This document shows, piece after piece, positions 1 to 5,714 of a stretch of 9,847 nucleotides of DNA; within the stretch, counting starts at the first letter, position 1, and every line of letters starts with the position of its first letter. Source of the DNA: JBFJVZ01 sp041623895 (GTDB lineage: Bacteria; Planctomycetota; Planctomycetia; Pirellulales; Pirellulaceae); contig JBFJVZ010000310.1 of assembly GCA_041623895.1 (NCBI GenBank), positions 1 through 9,847 of the forward strand, read 5' to 3'. The notes under the pieces were generated by a model. It made no database searches, was not told the DNA's origin, and saw only the letters and a list, made by a program, of their open reading frames with translations. Made by a program: the position numbers and the translations under genes.

Positions 1-20
1 CAAGCGTTTTCCGACGCTTC

Positions 21-192
21 GGCTCGGCGGGAGCCTCGCCCTCCCAGGAAACTCATGTTGTCTTGGACGCAACAAACGGATGTTTGCTATTGGCCACAAA
101 TACTCCAGATTCCGATGTTTTCATCAGCCCAGGGCGAGGCTCCCGCCGAGCCGGTAATGCCGGATCTTGCGGCTCGGCAGGAGCCTCTCCCT
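21..192. repeat. Cluster of three GC-rich repeats in alternating orientation, 3' of the DUF1573 gene
   Basis: A 22-bp unit beginning GGCTCGGCGGGAGCC occurs at 21-42. Its exact reverse complement lies at 131-152. A third copy, in the first orientation and with two mismatches, lies at 171-192. Each unit also has short internal dyads (GGCT/AGCC, GGCG/CGCC). The first two copies form an inverted pair with an 88-bp spacer, a layout like REP or REPIN elements. Positions 1-233 contain no gene that I can support; the plus-strand reading frames there run through the repeats and resemble nothing. The cluster sits just beyond the stop codon of the minus-strand DUF1573 gene, so it could also act in transcript termination or stability, but no T-run follows. 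Confidence 0.75.
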
Positions 193-233
193 CGCATCAG
201 CCAATGTCACGGCGAAGCGTTGCGATTCATGCT

Positions 234-1241
234 TTAGTTCGGTGCGCCGATGCTGCCGGTGACGATGCACGTCGTTGCTTTGTCGCCAGGCAGATCCGTT
301 TCGATGCGGATCTCCTGCCCGACCTTGCTGTCCGCCTGATCGGCGTTGAAACGCATGGTTACGAAATGGAGTTTCTTACTGCCGCCGGCAATATCGAACT
401 CGAAGCGGTCGTCAGCGCAGACCACATCCGTGATCTCGAAGGGTTCTTCGCCGCGAACTACCAAACGTTTTTGCACAACATCGCCGGCGGTTGCCGTTCC
501 CAGGCTGACCGAAGTAGGCGAGACGCTAAGCATGGGTCGAATCCGACCGGAGATCGACATTTCCGTTGTCGGAAAATCGCGATCGTTACTGACCAGCGTT
601 AAGCGTTCGCGGATGTCACCTTCCGGCATCGAATCTTTTGTCCGCACGATCATTCGATACTTGACCATGCCCGGCGTCCGCTCGGGCGGATTCAATCGAA
701 CGAGAAGATCAGTGCAATGGCTGCGGACATCGGTGATTTGCCAATCCTTGTTGCCTCGATGCGTGATCACCACCTCTCGCTCCCCCGCTTCCCCTGGTGG
801 AATTTCACCAAACGCGACTTCGGGCGGATCGAAGGTGATGTCGGTACGAATGAAGCCGGAGATCTTCAACTGGGTTTCAGCGTAAAAAGGCTGATCGAAG
901 ACGACGGTGATCGTGGCCGCTTTTTGACCAATGAATGTGTTGGTATTGAATTTGGCGACAATGGCACCCTTTTCGCGACTCTTTAACGTCGATTTTGTCA
1001 CCGATGGAGTCGTACAGCCACAACTGGTACGAACCGAAGCAATGTGGATGTCTTCCTCGTACGTATTCTCCAGTTCGAAGAGATACTCGCACTTGGTGCC
1101 CCGGCCCACGGTACGAAAGTCATGTTCGCGAACCGGAAACATTCGGTCCGCCCAGTTCTCGGCGGATGCTTCTTGGACGGCAATAGCAAGCAAAGAAAAC
1201 GCAAACGTCAACAGCAGGTGGCGTCTCGCAAAATCGACCAT
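234..1241 (-). CDS. Secreted DUF1573-domain protein, three Ig-like repeats
   Basis: The 335-residue product starts with a clear signal peptide: basic MVDFARRH, a hydrophobic core at residues 9-22, and likely cleavage after ASA at 25-27. The mature protein is all beta-like. Residues about 36-130 match the DUF1573 pattern, with the hallmark RTSCGCTTPS at 71-80 (the SCGCT signature). Two more repeats of similar size follow (about 131-222 and 226-330), beginning with ITFDPPEVAFGEIPPGE and LSVSPTSVSLGTATAG, which are the typical 'x-F-G-x-V-x-x-G' starts of ASPM/SPD-2/Hydin-like Ig folds. DUF1573 proteins are abundant in Planctomycetes and Bacteroidetes, are exported, and have no established biochemical role. 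Only the first repeat keeps the cysteine motif. The ATG start is supported by the signal peptide directly after it; no Shine-Dalgarno sequence is visible. The gene stands 190 bp from Maf and is probably transcribed separately. Confidence 0.9.
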   Translation of the reverse strand: MVDFARRHLLLTFAFSLLAIAVQEASAENWADRMFPVREHDFRTVGRGTKCEYLFELENTYEEDIHIASVRTSCGCTTPSVTKSTLKSREKGAIVAKFNTNTFIGQKAATITVVFDQPFYAETQLKISGFIRTDITFDPPEVAFGEIPPGEAGEREVVITHRGNKDWQITDVRSHCTDLLVRLNPPERTPGMVKYRMIVRTKDSMPEGDIRERLTLVSNDRDFPTTEMSISGRIRPMLSVSPTSVSLGTATAGDVVQKRLVVRGEEPFEITDVVCADDRFEFDIAGGSKKLHFVTMRFNADQADSKVGQEIRIETDLPGDKATTCIVTGSIGAPN

Positions 1242-1431
1242 GATTTCGATACCACTTAAGGAAACACACTACGGGTTAATTAACGGGACGGTGTCGGTTT
1301 TCATTGTCCGTTGACAGCCGACCATCGATTCTTGGGCGAAAGAACCGGGGCTGACGCCCGGCGGCTTGATGACGGTGTGGTGAAAAAACCGGCATAGTCC
1401 AGTCAGACAATTGGAAATCTAGCAAAGATGG
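1242..1431. other. Intergenic gap with a perfect TTAATTAA-centred palindrome and a GC-rich hairpin
   Basis: This 190-bp spacer separates the Maf stop from the DUF1573 start and should hold the promoter of the DUF1573 gene, but I cannot assign -35/-10 boxes on the minus strand. It contains GTTAATTAAC at 1275-1284, a perfect 10-bp palindrome about 34 bp upstream of the DUF1573 start and a possible operator or A/T-rich promoter core. It also contains the GC-rich imperfect dyad listed separately at 1345-1361. Confidence 0.4.
1342..1367. repeat. Short GC-rich REP-like dyad
   Basis: CCGGG at 1345-1349 pairs with CCCGG at 1357-1361 around the loop GCTGACG. A CCGGGG-CTGACG-CCCGGC style motif recurs in planctomycete intergenic regions as I recall it, but only one copy is in this window, so its repeat status is inference. 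It is downstream of the Maf stop and could help terminate that transcript; there is no T-run next to it on the minus strand. Confidence 0.35.
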
Positions 1432-2118
1432 CTAAGTTCCTAAAGGTGGATCCGATTCACCATTACCTATGGTTTCGGCAATCGCGTCGAATTGACCCAG
1501 TAATTCCGCCAAACGCTCCATCGGCAAGCCAACAACATTCGATTCGCTGCCCTTACCGACAATGGAAATCCAGTCATTGCCGTCTTGATAGCCAAATGCC
1601 CCCGCTTTTCCTTCCCAAAGCATCGATTCGAGATAGAAAGCAAGCATTTCGTCGCTTAATGATTGCATTTCCAATTCGGTGCGTGTCACATCCACGAGGC
1701 ATTTTTTACCGGCAGCCGACCATAGGCAGACCCCGGTATAGACGTAATGGCGGCGTCCGCTGAGGGTTCGCAACATCTGGGCTGCATGATTTTGGTCGTG
1801 CGGTTTGCCCAAGATCATCCCCTGACAGCTTGCCACCGTGTCGGCAGCCAGGATCAAGGCACTTTGATAACGCTGCACAACGTCGGCGGCTTTGCGGTAG
1901 GCGAGTCGGGCAACGAGCTCCGCCGCAGTCTCGCGGCTGCAAATCCCGCACTCGGCGGATTCACCAGCGGGGTCAACGGTGAAGTCGTATCCGGCGGCGC
2001 GTAGCAACTGCGCACGGCGCGGCGAACCGCTGGCCAAAATCAACGGCTCCGAAGTCGGCAGCGCCGCAAGCGGCAAGCCTTGGAACAGTGGTAAGTCCTC
2101 TGAAAATCGCGCGGCCAC
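1432..2118 (-). CDS. maf: Maf-family nucleoside triphosphate pyrophosphatase (YhdE-like)
   Basis: The 228-residue cytoplasmic enzyme is predicted to hydrolyse non-canonical or pyrimidine nucleoside triphosphates (dTTP/UTP class) to the monophosphate plus pyrophosphate. Family motifs appear in order: LASGSPRR at 28-35 (phosphate-binding loop), AADT at 91-94 with the catalytic aspartate, GKP at 104-106, EGKAGAFGYQD at 169-179 and NVVGLP at 194-199. The GKAGA...NVVGLP pair favours the YhdE (dTTP/UTP) subfamily over YceF (m7GTP). About 25 residues precede the first motif, more than usual. The start is GTG; an in-frame TAA lies only 9 nt before it, so it cannot begin further upstream, and a shorter TTG start is possible. 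It follows the DUF3467 gene by 9 nt, in the same frame, so the two are almost certainly co-transcribed. No Shine-Dalgarno sequence is visible. Confidence 0.93.
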   Translation of the reverse strand: MAARFSEDLPLFQGLPLAALPTSEPLILASGSPRRAQLLRAAGYDFTVDPAGESAECGICSRETAAELVARLAYRKAADVVQRYQSALILAADTVASCQGMILGKPHDQNHAAQMLRTLSGRRHYVYTGVCLWSAAGKKCLVDVTRTELEMQSLSDEMLAFYLESMLWEGKAGAFGYQDGNDWISIVGKGSESNVVGLPMERLAELLGQFDAIAETIGNGESDPPLGT

Positions 2119-2127
2119 GTTGTTCGA

Positions 2128-2826
2128 TTACGACTGGCTTGGCCCTTGGTCCGACGGCGGTGGGGGCTGATCGCCATCATGACTGGGAGGACCATCGGGT
2201 GGAGGCGGATGAACATTGTCGGCCGCTGGACCGGGCAGCTGCCCTGGAGCTGGCGGCTGTCCCTGCGACGCCTGTTGTTGTCGTTGCTCCAGTTGACGAA
2301 CAGCGCCCCGCAGCGAGTCAAGCAGCCTGGGAACCTGTCCCGCGGCAACAAACACACGGGCGCTGACCGCGGACTGGGGAAAAAAACTGGTTAAAAAGTC
2401 GAGACCAAACTCCGTCGCACCGTGCCCGATCATCACTCCATTGGCGTACACACCACTAAGAACTTCGTCCGGCAATTTCAAATCGTCGTAGATTTCTTGC
2501 GGCGTCGGGCGTCGGGCGTCGGGATTCTGATTCTGTGCTTGCGGGCTCGGCGGGTCACCAAAGCGGCCACGATACAATTCCAGGTTCGTGTTGAGCGCTT
2601 CAATGAACTGTGGCATTACCGGATGAGGAATGATCACGCGGGCGGAGACCTTGTGGGGCCGTCCGATCGTCTGCAAGAAATCGATAATGAACTCACTTGG
2701 CCCGGTCATGACGATGGCACCGGTGCTGAAGCAACCATCAGCGACATGGTCGGGCACGCGAGCGCGAACGGCCGGATTAGGCTCCGGTCGTTCCGGCGAC
2801 GGCGTGGGCTGAGATTCCGATGACAT
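2128..2826 (-). CDS. Tandem DUF3467-domain protein with proline-rich tail
   Basis: The 232-residue product has two related halves. Residues about 28-89 (VADGCFSTGAIVMTGPSEF...) and 120-175 (VLSGVYANGVMIGHGATEF...) align without difficulty, sharing the pattern G-x-x-x-x-G-x-x-x-x-x-G-x-x-E-F-x-x-D-F-L and then VSARV. This is the DUF3467 pattern; the family is normally a single domain of about 100 residues of unknown function. A Gln/Pro linker (about 91-115) joins the halves, and the last 50 residues are low-complexity, rich in Pro, Gln and Asp (for example PPPPDGPP). There is no signal peptide or membrane segment, so it is probably cytoplasmic. ATG start, no Shine-Dalgarno sequence. Maf follows 9 nt after its stop. 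The coding sequence also holds a 7-bp tandem repeat and a run of seven T, listed separately. Function is unknown; family assignment is fairly secure. Confidence 0.85.
   Translation of the reverse strand: MSSESQPTPSPERPEPNPAVRARVPDHVADGCFSTGAIVMTGPSEFIIDFLQTIGRPHKVSARVIIPHPVMPQFIEALNTNLELYRGRFGDPPSPQAQNQNPDARRPTPQEIYDDLKLPDEVLSGVYANGVMIGHGATEFGLDFLTSFFPQSAVSARVFVAAGQVPRLLDSLRGAVRQLEQRQQQASQGQPPAPGQLPGPAADNVHPPPPDGPPSHDGDQPPPPSDQGPSQS
2501..2523. repeat. 7-bp tandem repeat (GGCGTCG x3 plus GG) inside the DUF3467 gene
   Basis: Three perfect consecutive copies of GGCGTCG, followed by GG, lie in the linker between the two DUF3467 domains and encode PDARRPT on the minus strand. Because 7 is not a multiple of 3, loss or gain of one unit would shift the frame and remove the second domain. 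Confidence 0.9.
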
Positions 2827-2955
2827 GGAAATATCGACTTTTGGATTGATGGGAAGAGGAGCAGCAGAAACGCAACACCTTGAGGACTTACATTCTACGG
2901 CTGCGGCAAGAAAGCTGAACCCCAGGAGCGAAGCGGAAGAACGATTCCAAGACGA
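2827..2955. other. Intergenic spacer between permease and DUF3467 genes, no clear signals
   Basis: The 129 bp between the permease stop and the DUF3467 start contain no convincing terminator, T-run or promoter. The DUF3467-Maf pair could be read through from the transporter genes or have its own promoter; the sequence does not decide. Confidence 0.4.
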
Positions 2956-4536
2956 TTATTTTGACGCCAATTCTTCTTGAACACGCGCCGGTGTCGCAAT
3001 TCGTCGTGGCAAGACAGTGGTCGGCATCAAGATCAGATTGATCAGAAATAATGCCAAGGCGGCGCCGGCCACGTAATACTCTTCGCCTTGCGGAAGCCTG
3101 CGTTCCGCGACTTCGGACATCGTCCACGCCCAGTTCGTGATCTGCCAACGTGAATAATCGAAAGTACGATAGTCGTTGATATGCAATCCGATTGAATAAG
3201 GAACCAAAGCGAAAACCACGGCCACGGCAATCATGGTTGCAATGCCGATCTCGACACGCGGATTGTTATGGATCCGCACCACGGCCACGATCCAGCGTAC
3301 AACCACTAGAAATCCAACCAAATAAGCCGCGTACAAAATGCTCCACTGGGTCATCAACTGGCGCACTTGCCCGCCAAAGCCGCGCGGGCCCTGCTGGGTG
3401 ACCAGATAATCGACGCCGGCAATTGCCAGCCCAGCCAAGACGACCGCACCGACCGTCGAAAACACCAATCCGGTTCCCGGGCCGGGCGTGACCCAGGTCA
3501 AGGAAAGCCGAGCCAAAAAACTGCTTGGCAATTCTCGCCGAATCCGCGGTGTCATGATGGACGATTCGGCGACCATTAAACTGCTGCTGAGTGTCCACAA
3601 TGCAGGGATCGACAACATGAATACAAGGTAAGGACCCGGCGAATCATTGCCCATCGTCTGCATGCCGTAAGCAGCAACTCCGATCGAAGCGGCCACCAGC
3701 GCCAACAGCGATAGTCGCAGCGAAGTCGAACGATTCTCGCTTTCCGGCGTCAACTGTGCCGCCGTCGCGGTCAGCAACAAATGTCCCAGTGCAGTTCCGA
3801 TCACCAAGGTCGAAACGATAAAGTAGACTGTCCAAGAGGTCGGCAACGGATTGCCCCACATGATCATGCTGATCACCATCGCCCCAATCCCGTACTCGGC
3901 GGCGAGTAAAATCAACATGACCGCAAGCAAGGTGGCAATCCGACCTGTGCGAGTGCGGGCAAGCGGCGCGAAAAACAATGCGATCACGGTCAACAGGAGT
4001 GCCGCAGCCACCAGCGTCCCGATCATCAACAGTGTCATCGGTAAATCGACACCACGCAGCGTGTATGCATAAGCAACGCAAGGCACCAGGGCGACGAAAT
4101 ACAGCACCATCTGCAACGACGCACTGGCCAATTTGCCCAATACAATCTGCCACGGGCTGAGCGTTGTGATCGAAAGTAATTCTAAAGTCCCGTCGTCGAT
4201 TTCACCTTCCAGTGATCGATAGGCCGCCAGCGGTACAACCAACAACAGCGGAATTGCCAGGACGACGTAATATCCAATCAACAGCCGAGGTGCAGAAGGC
4301 GATGTGTAGATCTGCGGCATCATCATCAGGCTGCCGACGATCGTCCAGCCAAGAGCCGCGAACAACAGTACCGAAAACGTCATCACGAATTGCCGGCTTT
4401 TCAGCGCTTGACGGGTCTCCTTGACGACGATCGGATTGAGCGAGTCACCAAGCCGCTCGCACCAGTCATCGATCCGGCTCCACCAAAGTGAGGTCGCTGA
4501 TGCGGATGAATCGGTCGTGTCCGCGGCGATCGCCAT
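2956..4536 (-). CDS. ABC-2-type transporter permease, about 12 membrane helices
   Basis: The 526-residue inner-membrane protein has a short polar N-terminus, then LNPIVVKETRQALKSRQF at 33-50, typical of planctomycete ABC-2/GldF-like permeases just before the first helix. I count about twelve hydrophobic segments (from about 50-72 to near residue 490-510). Residues 110-135, with GTLELLSITTLSPWQIVLGK, match the ABC-2 coupling region (E-x-x-x-GTLE-x-L-x-x-x-x-LS-x-x-x-x-x-GK) that contacts the ATPase. Twelve helices in one chain suggests either a fused pair of six-helix units or a six-helix core with an extension; only the first half carries the family motifs. An adjacent TTG at 4539 precedes the ATG chosen here; ATG is preferred. 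It lies 104 bp after the ATPase gene, with hairpins in the spacer. Substrate unknown. Confidence 0.88.
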   Translation of the reverse strand: MAIAADTTDSSASATSLWWSRIDDWCERLGDSLNPIVVKETRQALKSRQFVMTFSVLLFAALGWTIVGSLMMMPQIYTSPSAPRLLIGYYVVLAIPLLLVVPLAAYRSLEGEIDDGTLELLSITTLSPWQIVLGKLASASLQMVLYFVALVPCVAYAYTLRGVDLPMTLLMIGTLVAAALLLTVIALFFAPLARTRTGRIATLLAVMLILLAAEYGIGAMVISMIMWGNPLPTSWTVYFIVSTLVIGTALGHLLLTATAAQLTPESENRSTSLRLSLLALVAASIGVAAYGMQTMGNDSPGPYLVFMLSIPALWTLSSSLMVAESSIMTPRIRRELPSSFLARLSLTWVTPGPGTGLVFSTVGAVVLAGLAIAGVDYLVTQQGPRGFGGQVRQLMTQWSILYAAYLVGFLVVVRWIVAVVRIHNNPRVEIGIATMIAVAVVFALVPYSIGLHINDYRTFDYSRWQITNWAWTMSEVAERRLPQGEEYYVAGAALALFLINLILMPTTVLPRRIATPARVQEELASK

Positions 4537-4557
4537 CAATCAAATTCGCAATTCAAA

Positions 4558-4600
4558 TAAGCGGGCTTGTTCTGAATGATTCCGACAAAGGCCCCGCTTA
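4558..4600 (-). other. Stem-loop upstream of the permease start
   Basis: TAAGCGGG at 4558-4565 pairs with CCCGCTTA at 4593-4600, and the stem continues with CTTGT against ACAAAG with one bulge. On the transcribed minus strand the loop is followed by TTATTTG, a weak U-rich tail, about 20 nt before the permease start codon. It could be a second terminator-like element, an mRNA-stabilising stem, or a processing site between the ATPase and permease messages. Confidence 0.4.
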
Positions 4601-4620
4601 AAAAAGTGGCCGGTTCCACT
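4600..4620 (-). terminator. Possible intrinsic terminator or attenuator after the ATPase gene
   Basis: On the minus strand the sequence reads AGTGG-AACCGG-CCACT followed at once by T (six T in a row including the last stem base). It begins 20 nt after the ATPase stop codon. The stem is only 5 bp, so it would be a weak terminator; partial read-through into the permease gene 3' of it is plausible. Confidence 0.4.
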
Positions 4621-4640
4621 GGGGAAATTGAGATTCAAAT

Positions 4641-5714
4641 TCACTGCACCAGTCCTTCGGTCACTTGCAAGAATACGTCTTCCAGGCTTTTCTTGTGCGA
4701 TGTAACTTCGGCGACGGCAAAGCCCGCATTGACTAACCTGGCAACAATCTTGGCTTGCGCTTCCGCATCACCGGCAAACTCAAAGCGAATCAGCTCGCCA
4801 TCCACAATCGGCGGATTGACGATCAAATCGCCCCGCAATGTCTTGGCCGCTTCATCTGCTCGCTGCAGCACTCGAATCGTCAACTCACGGTGACTGGCTT
4901 GCTGTTTTTGGATCTGCTCCACCGAGCCGGTCGCTAATAATTTTCCTTGTTCGATGATGCCGACCGAATCGCACATCTCCGCCAATTCTGTCAAAATGTG
5001 ACTGCTGATCAACACGGTCTTTCCGCGATCGGCCAATTCGCGGATCATCTTTCGCAATTCGATCCGCGCGCGAGGATCCAATCCCGCAGCGGGTTCGTCC
5101 AGAATCAAGACGGCCGGATCGTGGATCAGCGCGCGGCCCAAACACAACCGCTGCTTCATACCTTTGCTTAATCCGCGGATCGGTTTTTCGGACATCGCAT
5201 CGGTGCCGGTGAAGCCAAGCACCCAGTTCAGCCGCTGAACTCGCTGGCGGCCGACTAATCCATAGGCGCGGGCAAAAAAATCCAAGTATTCGGCGCAGTT
5301 CACATCCCGGTAAGTGCCAAAGGAATCCGGCATGAAGCCCAGTCGCCGACGCACCAATTCGGGGTCGTTGACGACCGAAAAACCATCCACGAAGGCATCA
5401 CCATAGCTGGGCAAATCGAGCGTGGCCAGAATTCGCATCGAAGTTGTTTTGCCGGCGCCGTTGGGACCGATGTACCCAAACACGTGCCCGCGCTGGACGC
5501 CGAAAGAAATATCGTCGACGGCGCGTGTGTTGCCAAAAAAACGGTGCAGCCGACGCAGTTCGATGCAGTCGTCTACGCCGCTGTGAACCGATTTGGCCTG
5601 AGCCGCTGTCAGCAGGCCGCTGGGGCGCAGCGACGCCGCTGATTCGGTATCGCCGAATGACTCGCTCACGGCGGAGTCGCGTGATTCTGGTTGAGCCTTG
5701 TCGTCTAGCTTCAC
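4641..5714 (-). CDS. ABC transporter ATP-binding protein (NatA/GldA-like, ABC-2 class)
   Basis: The 357-residue cytoplasmic ATPase has the full nucleotide-binding domain: Walker A GPNGAGKT at 83-90, signature LSKGMKQ at 182-188, Walker B VLILDEP at 202-208 with the catalytic Glu207, D-loop GLDP at 211-214 and switch His239. The Q-loop position reads GFMPDSF (126-132), with Asp130 where a Gln or Glu is usual. The C-terminal region (about 275-357) is an accessory domain ending with KKSLEDVFLQVTEG, as in ABC-2 exporter ATPases. About 50 polar residues precede the domain, which is unusually long; a shorter internal start cannot be excluded. The GTG start overlaps the TGA stop of the 793-residue gene (GTGA), implying translational coupling. 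It should pair with the permease downstream to export an unknown substrate. Confidence 0.93.
   Translation of the reverse strand: MKLDDKAQPESRDSAVSESFGDTESAASLRPSGLLTAAQAKSVHSGVDDCIELRRLHRFFGNTRAVDDISFGVQRGHVFGYIGPNGAGKTTSMRILATLDLPSYGDAFVDGFSVVNDPELVRRRLGFMPDSFGTYRDVNCAEYLDFFARAYGLVGRQRVQRLNWVLGFTGTDAMSEKPIRGLSKGMKQRLCLGRALIHDPAVLILDEPAAGLDPRARIELRKMIRELADRGKTVLISSHILTELAEMCDSVGIIEQGKLLATGSVEQIQKQQASHRELTIRVLQRADEAAKTLRGDLIVNPPIVDGELIRFEFAGDAEAQAKIVARLVNAGFAVAEVTSHKKSLEDVFLQVTEGLVQ

Noticed and set aside
63..885. Two overlapping plus-strand frames of 179 codons opposite the DUF1573 gene
   Set aside because: They give low-complexity translations, cross the GC-rich repeats and are antisense to a well-supported gene.
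1311..1316. TTGACA resembling a sigma70 -35 box on the plus strand
   Set aside because: No -10 box lies at suitable spacing and there is no plus-strand gene downstream.
4537..4539. TTG start for the permease directly before the ATG
   Set aside because: ATG is the stronger codon and the difference is one residue; there is no ribosome-binding site favouring TTG.
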